DNA of 64,000 bases from Mucilaginibacter dorajii (GCF_024808255.1 NZ_JANTYS010000001.1:310001-374000), one strand, 5' to 3'. Positions 18,819 through 29,691 are shown, counted from the first letter of the stretch. Notes: generated by a model not told the origin, from the letters alone. Made by a program: numbers and translations.

Positions 18819-20057
18819 ATGAATCAGGAGGAACTGAACAATTTAATTGACAAAGTAAACGAAGGCGCCGCTTCTGAAGATGAGCTTTACTTGTATACTA
18901 CTTATCTCAATCAAATTACTTCGGGTGAGGAAGCATGGAAAGTAGAGGAGCTGGGTACCGAAGAGAGTGTTAAAATTGAACTGGAAAACCGCATTGAGGG
19001 CATTAGAAAGCCTAATGAGGTTAAAAAAATTAGATTGTGGCCACGTGTAGCGGTAGCCGCCGCTGTTGTAGCAGCAATCGGGTTTGGAGTTTGGTTCTAT
19101 ACAAATGAGATTGCTTCGTCGCAAAATACTTCTCACAATGATGTATTAGTGAATGACATTGAGCCAGGAAAAAATACGGCGACACTTACACTGGCAGATG
19201 GAACTGCAATTCCATTGAGCGATACAAAGACAGGTGTTGTCGTGGGTGCTAAATTGAAATATAGTGACGGTACTAGTATCAACTCCCCTTCTGCGGGTAA
19301 AGCCAGTTATTTCGGTAGTGGCAAAAACGGTAAAAAAACCGATAAACTCGCTGAAGGAGACGGTTCTCCCCAGGGGGGCAGGAGGAGCACGATGCTCATT
19401 GCTAGTACACCAAAAGGTGGTACCTACCAGGTTATTCTTCCTGATGGTACTCATGTTTGGTTGAATGCTGATTCAAAAATTTCGTTTCCGGTGGAATTCT
19501 CCGGAGGTATTCGCAAAATCATGTTGAGTGGGGAGGCCTATTTCGAGGTGGAGAAGGATAGAAAACATCCGTTTGTAGTGCAAACAGATAAACAAGAGGT
19601 AACGGTTTTGGGTACGCATTTTAATATTAATGCCTATAAGGATGAAAGCAGTACCAAAACTACACTTTTAGAGGGTTCTGTGCGTGTCGTCGCTCTTGCC
19701 GCACCGGGAAGAGAGCTGGCTTTACGACAGAGAGATGTAAATGAGGTAATCCTTAAACCTCAACAGCAATCTATAATTGATGTAAACAAAATGGAAGTTA
19801 TTCAAGCGAATATCGAAGAGGTGATTTCATGGAAAAAGAATTATTTCCGTTTTAATGACGAAAAGTTATATAGCGTTATGAGGAAGCTTGCACGCTGGTA
19901 TAACGTGGAAGTTGGCTACGAAGATAATGTAACCAATGATGGCTTTACCGGAACAATAGCCCGGGATAAGAATATAAGTCAGGTATTAAGTATGCTGGAA
20001 AAAACCAAGGGGATACATTTTAAAATAGAAGGAAAAAAAATAACGGTAATGAAATAA
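18819..20057 (+). CDS. FecR-type anti-sigma factor of the second Sus locus
   Basis: The protein has 412 residues. The N-terminal sigma-binding region (about 70 residues) is followed by a membrane helix at about residues 75-92 (VAVAAAVVAAIGFGVWFY). The periplasmic FecR domain carries IASTPKGGTYQVILPDGTHV and IMLSGEAYFEVEKD. The C-terminal DUF4974-like domain includes WKKNYFRFNDEKLYSVMRKL. It is closely similar in layout to the protein at 10819-12036. Its expected partner is the STN domain of the intron-split SusC that follows. Residues about 140-185 form a low-complexity Gly/Ser/Lys insert absent from the first copy. Confidence 0.92.
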   Translation: MNQEELNNLIDKVNEGAASEDELYLYTTYLNQITSGEEAWKVEELGTEESVKIELENRIEGIRKPNEVKKIRLWPRVAVAAAVVAAIGFGVWFYTNEIASSQNTSHNDVLVNDIEPGKNTATLTLADGTAIPLSDTKTGVVVGAKLKYSDGTSINSPSAGKASYFGSGKNGKKTDKLAEGDGSPQGGRRSTMLIASTPKGGTYQVILPDGTHVWLNADSKISFPVEFSGGIRKIMLSGEAYFEVEKDRKHPFVVQTDKQEVTVLGTHFNINAYKDESSTKTTLLEGSVRVVALAAPGRELALRQRDVNEVILKPQQQSIIDVNKMEVIQANIEEVISWKKNYFRFNDEKLYSVMRKLARWYNVEVGYEDNVTNDGFTGTIARDKNISQVLSMLEKTKGIHFKIEGKKITVMK

Positions 20058-20217
20058 ATGAATCATCAATGTCGGGGCCAAAACGGTTCTGTAACCAACT
20101 TAAGTATCCGCTAATCTAACAGGCGAAGCCAGCCAGAGGACAAAAGCTCAATAAAGTTAACAGAAAAAACACCTTAGAAAATGAAAGTATGCTACAGTAA
20201 TGACCCCTAACGTGAAA

Positions 20218-20267
20218 AGCTTTAACATAAGCCGATAGCGCTTAAACACTACCGGCTTTATTAAGCT
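20218..20267 (+). promoter_or_regulatory. Leader hairpin between fecR and susC of the second locus
   Basis: AGCTTTAA..AAGCCGATAG pairs with CTACCGGCTT..TTAAGCT, giving a long interrupted stem. There is no T-run after it. It corresponds in position and in the AAGCCG core to the hairpin at 12203-12231 in front of the first susC. Confidence 0.5.
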
Positions 20268-20376
20268 TATTCATTAAAACCCTAATGGGTATCGTAAATA
20301 ATTGATTAATGAACAATTGTGAAATGCTTTATACTTTCGACGGCTTAAACACTTCACATGCTAACAACTCAAATGT

Positions 20377-20458
20377 ATGAATTTTTACAATGTGACACGA
20401 CATCTTCTAAAAGATCTCGGAAAGAAGGCTTTTAAAGTGACGAAGGAGGGCCCCCCGC
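20377..20458 (+). CDS. SusC of the second locus, predicted 5' exon
   Basis: These 27 codons plus one base start MNFYNVTRHLLKDLGKK, an N-terminus characteristic of long-leader SusC proteins in this group, but the frame is not continuous with the rest of susC. At 20459 a group II intron-like GTGCA begins. Reading on without splicing gives a stop within about 75 nt. If the intron is removed to 22067, the last base (C, 20458) joins TT at 22068 to make a Leu codon and the frame runs directly into KRLCPPRRAMGKILLLMKL. The exon call is an inference from this exact frame match and from the intron 3' end; no transcript was examined. Confidence 0.65.
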
Positions 20459-22067
20459 GTGCATTAACAGATAATGCGCGTAACCCACTTACCGGTGTTA
20501 TATCCCGAAAGGCTATAGTGCAGCACCAGTAAGAAAAGACGGAAAAAATATCCGTCAGGTAAGTAACAGGGAGCTGTACCAAAGTGGACGCTATACTGGA
20601 GTATCGATAACTTAACGACTCTATCAGAACCAATAGATTGTAAGGATCTGGGATGAGTACAGGAAAAATAAACTGATATGGTATTGGTATGCATTGATAG
20701 TCGATACAAAAAGACTGAAACCTGTTACGGGCGCTTTTAAAAAACGTGTGAACTCAATGACAAGACCGCTAAGGAGGTAAGTACAGGCTGTAAAAAGCTG
20801 AACAAATACCAGGTTAGCACATTGGGGGCGGATCAGATCGTTGTTGTGTTGGAATTGACGTAGTGGTAATGAAACGAGGGGTTCAAACAAGTTAGTGGAT
20901 TATAATCTAACAACTGTAAAATGGAAGAATGATTACTATGAAACAAAGGCGCATCCAATCACAAAGAAAATTGTATTGTTAGTGTGCTAACAGATTAGGA
21001 TGAATGTCAAGACAAATCGAATAGATGCGATTAGTTTTTTTAGGACTACGACGCTAAGCAACAGGGAAATCGTTATAAACTTTGGACTCGCCTCATGTAA
21101 GGGAACTGCTTTCTCCGGGAGAAGAACATACCCAAAAATGGTTGACCAACCAGAAGTATAAGGGTTGCCAAAATAGAAGACAGACCTGTTTTACAAGTGG
21201 TCAGGGCTTATAGATAACTGCATTTCATGATAACAATTACCTATAAAGGCGAGGCAAATATGCGCTCAGGCCTGTTAGAGTAACAATTCCGAAGGCTTTG
21301 TCAATAACCGTGTAATCAATTTAGGCAAGGCATCAAAGAATAAGTGTGAGAAACAAGCTAAGTACCTGAAAAGCCCACGTCGGCAAATGGATCCGGTACT
21401 CCAAACGTTACCGAGTGAGACGAAGATCGGTATAGGTCATTGTAAAACACAGGAGAACAGGGAGGATGTAAACGATCCGCATGGGAGATCCGGCTTTTTA
21501 GGTTTACCCGGAAGCCAGAATTGGTTACGGACAAGAGCAAAAGATTGCTCTTGTTGGCCCTGCCGTGTGGGTGTAAAGCCCAAGAATAATGTAGCCGTGG
21601 ACATCAGAAGCCGGAAGGTTTACCGTAAAGATGAAAGTTTGCCGCAATATTGAAGTTCGCCATTGAAAAGGCCAGGAGATGGATATTGCGATCATTTTAA
21701 AGCTCAGACAACGCGTAGTCTATGATTAATGATCAACTGCTGAGTACTGAAATAGGTCAGCATGGAACGCCGTTGGCATCATCGAAGTGCTATAAGATGG
21801 CTGAAGACGAGGTGCCAAGGGCAACCTAATCTGTTTGCACATAGGGTGATAGCCCACCATAGAGATAATTAACTGAATTGTGATTGGTTACTAAATCAGA
21901 AAACAAATTATGAAAACCTTAAGAACAAATAATAATGTTTACAATGTTTACAAAACTTGTTGCTTATCTGATAAGCGACCCAATCTATACGAGCATAGAC
22001 AATGCGAGCCAGTTGCCTCCGGTTCTTAGAGAATCCGGCGGTGCAACCCCTCCCTTGCCTGCTCGAC
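20459..22067 (+). mobile_element. ORF-less group II intron interrupting susC
   Basis: This 1.6 kb region has no gene on either strand although it lies inside a susC reading frame. The 5' end GTGCA is close to the group II consensus GTGYG. Near the 3' end, AGACAATGCGAGCC (21997-22010) matches AGATAATGGGAGCC before domain V of the second intron in this window (30649-30663). GAGCC...GGTTC (22006-22025) then forms a domain V-like stem. A domain VI-like segment ends in CCTGCTCGAC at 22058-22067, the usual AY end. Domain V has only about 20 nt instead of 34, so splicing ability is uncertain. A G-rich segment at 20822-20830 could act as EBS1 for the CCCCGC exon end. No reverse transcriptase is encoded, so any splicing would need a maturase from elsewhere. 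Confidence 0.7.
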
Positions 22068-25000
22068 TTAAACGCCTATGCCCGCCACGAAGGGCGATGG
22101 GTAAAATATTGCTGCTGATGAAGTTAATAACAGTATTGCTAACGACTGCAATCTTACAAGTAAGTGCAAGCTCTTTTGCGCAGAAAATTACTTTGTCTGA
22201 AAAAAACAAGCCTTTGGCTGAAGTGCTTGAACAGATCAGAACACAGACAGGGTATGATTTCCTTTTTAAAACAGAAAGCCTTAAACAAGTAAAGAATGTC
22301 ACGATCTCTGTTAAGAACGCGGAGTTAAGAGATGTATTGGATCAATTGCTTAATGATCAACATCTTGAATATGTAATTGATGACAAATCCGTTATTATTT
22401 CAAGGAAAACGCCTTCTTTTCTGGAGCGCCTGGTTGATCGCATTGTCGCATTTGATATCAGGGGTAGGGTCATGGATTCGGAAGGAAATCCATTGTCGGG
22501 CGCAACTGTAAGAGTGAAAAACACCAGCCAGGTCGCAACTACGGATGTAAAGGGCGATTTTTATTTAAAGGGCGTTACAAAAGATGATATTCTGGTGATC
22601 TCTTTTGTGGGTTTTAGCCAGAAAGAAGTGAAAGTAACTACCAATCAAAATTTAATAAAATTGGATGTCGCTACTTCTAAGCTGGACGAGGTACAAGTAT
22701 TGGCTTACGGCGGTGCCACCAGCCGGAGGCTTAGCACCGGCTCTGTTTCAAGAATAACGTCGGAGGATATCGCAAAGAATCCTGTGACTAACGTATTACA
22801 GGCGCTTGCTGGCAGAACGACAGGTATGAGCATCAGTCAGGCCAATGGCTTGGCAGGTGGGGATGTTTTCTTCCAGGTGCGGGGACAAAACTCCATCAAC
22901 GCCAGCGATTATACCAGTGCACCACTTGTGGTCATTGATGGGGTTCCTTATCCAAGTGCACCCGTTAACCTTCCCGATAACACGGGCGGGGACAATAGTA
23001 TAATTGCCCCTTTTGGTTATGGAAGCTCGCTGTACAACCTCAACCCGGGGGATATTGAAAGTATTGACATATTAAAAGATGCAGATGCCACTGCCATTTA
23101 TGGTTCCCGAGCAGCCAACGGTGTAATGCTCATTACCACCAAAAAAGGAAAGGTGGGTAAAACCAAAATAGACGTAAATATATATACCGGCATTGCTATG
23201 GATACAAGGAAAGTTGGCTTGTTAAGTACACCCGAATACCTGGCTTTGCGCAGGGAAGCTTTTAAAAACGACGGCACAACGCCTACAGCGACCAGTGCAC
23301 CAGATTTGTTTACATGGGATAGTAACAGGAATACCGACTGGCAGAAAGAATTATTAGGCAATACTGCCCGGGCCACTGATGCAAATGTTACTATGTCTGG
23401 CGGCGCAGGCAGTACTTCATTCCTGATTTCCGGAAACTATCATCAGGAAAATACGATATATCCCGACAGGCGTGGTTCAAACAAAGGAGGTGCCCATTTT
23501 TCTTTGAATCATTTATCCAATTCCGGTAAGCTTAATATTATGTTATCCGGTATTGTTAACACAACTAGTACAAAATTACCAGACGGTCCTTATGGTAATT
23601 TTGCATATATCCTGCCTCCCAACTTTCAGCCTTATGATTCTGCGGGAAATTTAAAATGGGACTGGCCAACCGGTAATCCGTACGGAACCATGAAAACATC
23701 CTCTTTCAATAAATCATTTAGTCTCACCTCCAACCTGCTGCTTGGTTATAAACTATTGCAAGGTTTGGATGCCAAAATTTCTATTGGATATACGCGGGTG
23801 GAGGGCGAACAGCAGTTGATTTACCCGAAATCATCCGTTGATCCGGCAAATAATTTGTTCCAGTCTTCCAACAGTTTCAACACTACCCGCAACCAAACAC
23901 AGAATGTTGAGCCGCAATTGCAATATACGGGCAATATTGCAAAGGGTAAATTGAGTGTGATGGCGGGTGGTACGATCATGAAAACCATTGGAGAGATGCC
24001 CTACTATGTCAATGCTTCCGGCTTTTCTTCCGATGCCTATATCAACAACATAGCGCTGGCCAGTACTATTACGACTAGTACTGGATACAGTGCATATCAG
24101 TATGCCTCTTTGTTTGGCCGTGCCAATTATAATTGGGATAACAAATACATTATCAATGGTTCCTTTCGTCGAGATGGATCTTCCCGTTTTGGGCCAGATC
24201 GCCGCTTTGGGAATTTTGGAGCCATTGGTGCAGCTTGGTTATTTTCCAATGAACTGTTCGCTAAAAATCTTTCTTTCTTAAGCTTTGGTAAATTAAGGGG
24301 GAGTATGGGATGGGTCGGCTCAGATAATGTCCCCAATTATAGGTACATCTCCACCTATAATGCCACTGCCTATCCGTATGGAGCTTCGCCTGGATTAGTG
24401 CCTGCCCAGTTAGAAAACCCAGATTTTGGATGGGAAACAACCAGCAAGCTGGAAGGTGCTATGGAATTGGGCTTTTTAAAAGACAGGGTACTGCTTTCTG
24501 CGTCCTGGTATCGTAACCGTACCGGCAATCAGTTGGTAAACTATCCTGTGAGTACACAATCCGGTTTTCCAGCTTACACAACCAATCTCAACAGCGCCGT
24601 GGTTCAAAACACGGGATTGGAATTTGAGCTTAACACCATCAACGTTCAAAATCAAAACTTTAAGTGGACTACTGCTTTCAATATGACTGTTCCCCGAAAC
24701 AAGTTGTTGAAATTCGATGGCATTGAAAAGACAGGCTATGCCGGAAGTATGGTGGTTGGTAAACCCCTTACCGCGATTTATGCGGTCCATTTTACCGGAG
24801 TTGATCCGACAGGTAAGCCAACCTATGAAGACCTGAACAAGAATGGCATAATCGATTATTTTGGCGGATTGGCGGCTTATGGTAAAGGCGACCGGGGATA
24901 TGTTGGAAATGCTCAGGCGAATGCCTTTGGTGGATTAAGCAACAGTATATCCTATAAAAGCTTTCAACTCGATTTCATGTTTCAATATACGCTTGGTTTA

Positions 25001-25381
25001 AAGAAGCAAAGTTTCCTGGCTAGCGCTTCTCAGCCGGGAAATTTTGGTAATCTTCCCCGTAAGGTACTGGAGGAATATCGTAACAGTGGACTGGATAAAA
25101 CCTTTATAAGCCAATCCTTTTCATCCGACTGGTTTTATTATACATATACCAGCGATGCCGTTTACATGAATGCATCCTTCATTAGACTCAACAATGTAGC
25201 CCTGTCATATAGCCTGACGGCTGATGTCCTAAGGAAATTGAACCTGGCTGGCGCGAGATTGTACCTGCAAGCCCAGAACGTTTTTGTTATCAGTAACTAT
25301 GATGGTTTTGATCCCGAATCGGGAGCGACGGCTGTTCCGCCATTGTTCAGAATTGTATTAGGTGTCCAATGTTCATTCTAA
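22068..25381 (+). CDS. SusC/RagA TonB-dependent transporter, second locus (3' exon, main ORF)
   Basis: This part encodes about 1100 residues. If unspliced, translation could start at the Met at 22097 (MGKILLLMKLITVLL, a good signal peptide) or, with an unlikely 54-residue prefix derived from intron sequence, at 21935. The STN domain (KPLAEVLEQIRTQTGYDFLF) is followed by a carboxypeptidase-like sandwich (RGRVMDSEGNPLSGATVRVK). Next come the plug, with GSRAANGVMLITTKKG, and the barrel with RRDGSSRFGPDRRFGNFGA. It transports the substrate of the second locus together with the SusD at 25393. The downstream zinc protease suggests peptides or glycopeptides. It signals through FecR at 18819. Confidence 0.9.
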
Positions 25382-25392
25382 ATACTAAAATT

Positions 25393-26814
25393 ATGCAAAC
25401 AAAATATTGTAAACGAACCATAATATATGGCTGCCTCATATTAGCCACGATGGCTTTGAGCACCGGGTGTAAAAAATTTCTGGAGCCAGACTATAAGACT
25501 AATGTAACTGCCGAAGTGGTATTCAGTAGTGACGACAATGCACAGGCTGCTATCAACGGATTGTATTCCACGCTGTTTGTCAACTCCTCCTCTAATGGTG
25601 AAATAACCCGCTCCATAGGTATGGCTGCAGATGAATTGACTTATTATACATCCAACGTTACCTATGACCAGTTTCAAAAAAACCAGGTATTGCCTAATAA
25701 CGCCAACATAACTTCGTTCTGGACTACCTATTACAATGTCATTTACCAATGCAATGCCATTATTGAAAATGCAACAGCTTCTACCGGTATGTCTCAGGCG
25801 TATAAAATACAGATCATAGGCGAAGCAAAATTTTTTAGGGCATTCTGTCATTTTTATTTAGTGAATCTTTTTGGGCCTGTGCCTTTAATGACTACTACTG
25901 CCAAGGAAAAAACAATATTCGCGCCACGCAGCAGTGTGCAGGATGTGTATACACAAATAAAAACTGACTTAACCGAAGCAATGAATACTTTGCCTGCCGA
26001 CTATTCGGTCTCTGACGGTAGGCGTATTCGCGCCAACAAATGGGCCGCTGCTGCGCTGCTGGCAAGAGTGTTTCTGTATACTAAAGACTGGGCTAATGCT
26101 GAAGCCATAGCAAATACTGTTTTAGCTAATACGAGTTTATATGCATTACAAACTTCCGCCAACATCAATAGCGCTTTTGTTAATAATAATAGTGAATCCA
26201 TTTTAGAGCTCGACCGGTCTGCCTCGGATAATTACACCAACGAAGGATACTCATTTCTGGGCTATCTGAATTTCTCTACACTGCTGCGATTCCCGTTGCC
26301 TGCCGATCTTTTAAACAGCTTTGAAACTGGTGATCTAAGAAAAATAAACTGGATAATAACGGTAGCCGGTGTAAGTACTCCTTATAAGTATAAATTGTAT
26401 TCAATACCCACCAATGCTGCCACTTTTGAGAATTATCTGTTGCTTAGGCTAGCTGAGCAATACCTTATTCGTGCCGAAGCCAGGGCGCAGCAAAATAATA
26501 TCAGCGGAGCACAATCAGATATCAATGTGATCCGTAATCGTGCAGGGCTCCCCAATAATGTTACTATGGTAGATAAAGAAACAGCGATGGCAGCAATTGA
26601 AAATGAAAGAAGGCATGAGCTGTTTTGTGAGTGGGGACATCGCTGGTTCGATTTGAAAAGATGGGACAGCCTTATATTACCGGCTACCAAAACAAGGTCA
26701 GATGATGTACTAGGTGCTTCGAAAACAACTTGGAAATCCACTTCTATATTATTCCCTTTACCGCAATCGGCAAGAGATAACAACCCCAATCTTACACAGA
26801 ATGAGGGATACTAA
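25393..26814 (+). CDS. SusD/RagB lipoprotein, second locus
   Basis: I prefer the ATG at 25393 (MQTKYCKRTIIYG) because it gives a standard lipoprotein signal ending MALSTGCKKF. An in-frame codon at 25369 overlaps susC and is less likely. The protein has about 473 residues. SusD features include AAINGLYSTLF, GEAKFFRAFCHFYLVNLFGP and the C-terminal ENERRHELFCEWGHRWFDLK, ending NPNLTQNEGY. It is encoded 11 bp after susC and 28 bp before the protease gene, so the three probably form one operon. Its ligand is unknown. Confidence 0.93.
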   Translation: MQTKYCKRTIIYGCLILATMALSTGCKKFLEPDYKTNVTAEVVFSSDDNAQAAINGLYSTLFVNSSSNGEITRSIGMAADELTYYTSNVTYDQFQKNQVLPNNANITSFWTTYYNVIYQCNAIIENATASTGMSQAYKIQIIGEAKFFRAFCHFYLVNLFGPVPLMTTTAKEKTIFAPRSSVQDVYTQIKTDLTEAMNTLPADYSVSDGRRIRANKWAAAALLARVFLYTKDWANAEAIANTVLANTSLYALQTSANINSAFVNNNSESILELDRSASDNYTNEGYSFLGYLNFSTLLRFPLPADLLNSFETGDLRKINWIITVAGVSTPYKYKLYSIPTNAATFENYLLLRLAEQYLIRAEARAQQNNISGAQSDINVIRNRAGLPNNVTMVDKETAMAAIENERRHELFCEWGHRWFDLKRWDSLILPATKTRSDDVLGASKTTWKSTSILFPLPQSARDNNPNLTQNEGY

Positions 26815-26842
26815 TCAAAAAAACAAATCGTAATAACAGAAC

Positions 26843-29323
26843 ATGAAAAGACTAATGATGGCTGCAGCATTGCTGTTGGCTATGGAGGGTTATGCCCAGA
26901 AGAAAACAACCAAACTGGACGGCCCTACTGCAATTGTAAAGGCAGATACCGCAAAATCAGTTCCCGTCAAGCCATACAACCAGGTGATTACAGCAAAAGC
27001 GGTAACCATGCAGGGGATGATCACTGTACACAGACTCGAAAGTAAGTTTTATTTGGAAATACCCGATAGTTTGCTTGGCAGGGAACTATTGTTAGTTGAC
27101 CGTATTGCGAAATCGCCCGTTGACGGACCAATTAATCCAGATGGCTATTATGCCGGGGATCAAATTGGAGAAAGGGTCATCATTTTTGAGAAAAGTGCCG
27201 GTGATAAAATATTTGTCCGGGGAGTTTCTTATATGATGCATGCTGCTGATTCGACCGGCAACGGTATGTACCGGTCCGTACTGAACTCCAATTTACAACC
27301 GATATTGGCCACTTTTCCTGTAAAGGCCTATCATAGCCCGCAGGGCTCCTCTGTGATTGATGTCACCGACGCCGTTGGTGAGGACAACGGAATTTTTTCT
27401 TTTCCGGCGGGTCGAAAAGCGGCCTTCCTGATAGGTGCCCAATTACGGGACCGTTCCTATACAAAGTATATTAAAGCTTTTTCGGGCAATGTGGAAATAA
27501 GAACAGTGAAAACATTTTCTTCTTCACAGCCCGGGGGGGATCCGCTGACTTTCGAATTGAATAATTCACTGGTACTGTTACCCAAAATACCCATGCTGGC
27601 GCGTATTGCAGATCAAAGGGTGGGCTACTTTTCAACCGGCTATGTGGACTTCGACGCTGACCCCCAGGGGGTGACTAGGACGGAAATGATTACCCGCTGG
27701 CGCCTGGAACCAAAGGACCAGGACAGGGAAAAATACTTTCGTGGTGAGCAGGTTGAACCTAAGAAGCCAATTATATTCTATATTGATCCTGCTACACCCA
27801 AAAAATGGGTGCCTTATCTTATTCAGGGTGTGAATGACTGGCAGGTGGCGTTTGAACAGGCTGGCTTCAAAAACGCTATCTATGCCAGGGAAGCGCCGGT
27901 TAACGACAGTACCTGGAGCATTGAAGATGCCTCACACTCGGCTATTGTGTACAAGCCATCCACAATAGCTAATGCAATGGGGCCACACATCCATGATCCC
28001 CGTAGTGGCGAGATACTCGAAGCGCATGTCAGTTGGTACCATAATGTTATGAGTTTGCTACACGACTGGTATATGATTCAGGCAGGTGCGATCGATAAGA
28101 GGGCACGTAAAATGGAATTCGACGAAGAGCTGATGGGACAGTTGATACGCTTTGTGTCCTCTCACGAGATAGGGCATACGCTGGGATTAATGCACAATAT
28201 GGGTGCTTCTTCTACAGTTCCGGTTGATAGTCTGCGTAATAAAACATGGGTGGAAAAACATGGGCATACACCTTCGATAATGGACTACGCCCGTTTTAAT
28301 TATGTGGCTCAGCCTGAGGATAGTATCGGGGTAAAAGGAATTTATCCACGCATAAATGATTATGATAAATGGGCTGTTGAATGGGGCTACAAGCGATTTC
28401 CAGGCATCCAGTTGCCGAAAGATGAAAAGACTCTGCTGAATAAATGGATCATTGACAGCCTTAGTGGGAACCATCGCTTGTGGTATGGTCCCCAGCAATT
28501 ATTCCTTTCAACTGATCCCAGAAGTACAAATGAAGATCTTGGCGATGATGCCATGAAGGCAGGCAGCTATGGAATTAAAAACCTGAAACGCATTTTGCCA
28601 AAGCTACCCGAGTGGACGCATCGGCCAGACGAAGGATACGATGATCTGACAAAAATGTACCAGGAATTATTGAGCCAATATACAAGGTACGCAGGGCATG
28701 TGATCAATAATGTTGGCGGAATCTACCTCGAATATAAAAGCGTAGAAGAAAAGGGCGATTTGTATACCCCCGTACCTCCTGAAAAACAAAAACGTGCGGT
28801 AGCCTGGTTAAATCAGGAAGTTTTTAAAACGCCTGAGTGGTTGTTATATACACCGGTGACAGAAAAAACTGAAAGTTATTATGGTGCCTCTTATGTAACT
28901 AAGGCTGGGACAAAATTGCTTGGTGAACTTTTAAACGGAAGCCGTTTGGCATCGCTTATAAATGTTGCTGAACGCTATCGCTGTAAAAATACCTACAGCT
29001 GCAATGCCTTCCTTAATGACCTGGATAATGGGCTATGGTCTGAATTGCATACCCATGCCCGCATTCGTCCTTATCGCAGAGCTTTACAGAATAATTATAT
29101 CGAATTGCTTGGCAGAATAATATTACCTCCAGTCCAGGTCGGTACCAGCGTTGCAGCCGGGCCGCCACAATCCACGGAACTGCTGATCGTTTTAAAGCCT
29201 CATTTAAGACTATTACAAAAAGCCATTTTGGCTGCTATCCCTGCTTCGACTGATGCAGCAAGTAAAGCACATTTACAGTTATGCAGTGAAAAGATAGAAA
29301 ATGTATTACATCCCAAAAAATAG
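26843..29323 (+). CDS. Secreted zinc-dependent metalloprotease (metzincin-like)
   Basis: This 826-residue exported enzyme has a short signal (MAAALLLAMEGYAQ). The catalytic zinc motif HEIGHTLGLMH begins at His441 and fits HExxHxxGxxH. About 39 residues later SIMDYARFN provides the Met-turn of metzincins (Met480). The upstream region (residues about 40-330) is the beta-rich prodomain-like part that Pfam splits into DUF5118, DUF5117 and DUF4953, as far as I recall the family layout. Such proteins are common companions of SusC/SusD pairs. Directly downstream of susD, it suggests that this locus takes up peptides released from proteins. The substrate is not known. Confidence 0.9.
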   Translation: MKRLMMAAALLLAMEGYAQKKTTKLDGPTAIVKADTAKSVPVKPYNQVITAKAVTMQGMITVHRLESKFYLEIPDSLLGRELLLVDRIAKSPVDGPINPDGYYAGDQIGERVIIFEKSAGDKIFVRGVSYMMHAADSTGNGMYRSVLNSNLQPILATFPVKAYHSPQGSSVIDVTDAVGEDNGIFSFPAGRKAAFLIGAQLRDRSYTKYIKAFSGNVEIRTVKTFSSSQPGGDPLTFELNNSLVLLPKIPMLARIADQRVGYFSTGYVDFDADPQGVTRTEMITRWRLEPKDQDREKYFRGEQVEPKKPIIFYIDPATPKKWVPYLIQGVNDWQVAFEQAGFKNAIYAREAPVNDSTWSIEDASHSAIVYKPSTIANAMGPHIHDPRSGEILEAHVSWYHNVMSLLHDWYMIQAGAIDKRARKMEFDEELMGQLIRFVSSHEIGHTLGLMHNMGASSTVPVDSLRNKTWVEKHGHTPSIMDYARFNYVAQPEDSIGVKGIYPRINDYDKWAVEWGYKRFPGIQLPKDEKTLLNKWIIDSLSGNHRLWYGPQQLFLSTDPRSTNEDLGDDAMKAGSYGIKNLKRILPKLPEWTHRPDEGYDDLTKMYQELLSQYTRYAGHVINNVGGIYLEYKSVEEKGDLYTPVPPEKQKRAVAWLNQEVFKTPEWLLYTPVTEKTESYYGASYVTKAGTKLLGELLNGSRLASLINVAERYRCKNTYSCNAFLNDLDNGLWSELHTHARIRPYRRALQNNYIELLGRIILPPVQVGTSVAAGPPQSTELLIVLKPHLRLLQKAILAAIPASTDAASKAHLQLCSEKIENVLHPKK

Positions 29324-29553
29324 GAAGTAGTCGAACCTGAAAAAAAATGGGGACTTTGGAGACTATAGTCATTCAGCGACCTGCCGACACCTATCCTTGG
29401 ACGGGCAAGGAAGATTGGATAGCTAATGACTGGACAGAAATTTTGTGCCTATTCAAACTTTGGGTATAAGGTAAAGTATAGTTTTCCAAATGTCCCCAAA
29501 TAAACAGCTGTAAAGTGGACGCCGTAAAGTAGATACTATGTACACATATTAAA

Positions 29554-29685
29554 ATGGTTGCTTATTTATATTTAGACATAATTGTATTCGTTTGCAGTGT
29601 TATATCGTCGATTAGTGCAGCCATAATGGTACTCAATTGTTCCTACCGCATCATCTTCATAGCGGTTAATAATGAAGATCAGTAA
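29554..29685 (+). CDS. Possible 43-residue hydrophobic small protein
   Basis: A 43-codon frame starts MVAYLYLDIIVFVCSVISS and contains a hydrophobic segment of about 28 residues broken by NCSYR, ending NNEDQ. It stops 6 bp before a strong terminator (29692-29725), which favours a transcribed small gene. No family is recognised and the ORF is short enough to be chance. It could be a small membrane protein or the remnant of a larger gene. Confidence 0.3.
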   Translation: MVAYLYLDIIVFVCSVISSISAAIMVLNCSYRIIFIAVNNEDQ

Positions 29686-29691
29686 TAGTAA

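Noticed and set aside
20385..20890. Three minus-strand open frames of 80-90 codons
   Set aside because: They lie within the predicted intron RNA domain I, overlap each other and have no protein-like features.
21935..22096. Upstream susC start giving a 54-residue N-terminal extension
   Set aside because: Most of the extension is encoded by the domain V/VI-like intron end; SusC signal sequences begin at MGKILLL or after the spliced exon.
29347..29469. 40-codon frame after the protease gene
   Set aside because: Short, Trp-rich and without a family; it could be chance and has no signal for translation beyond an A-run.
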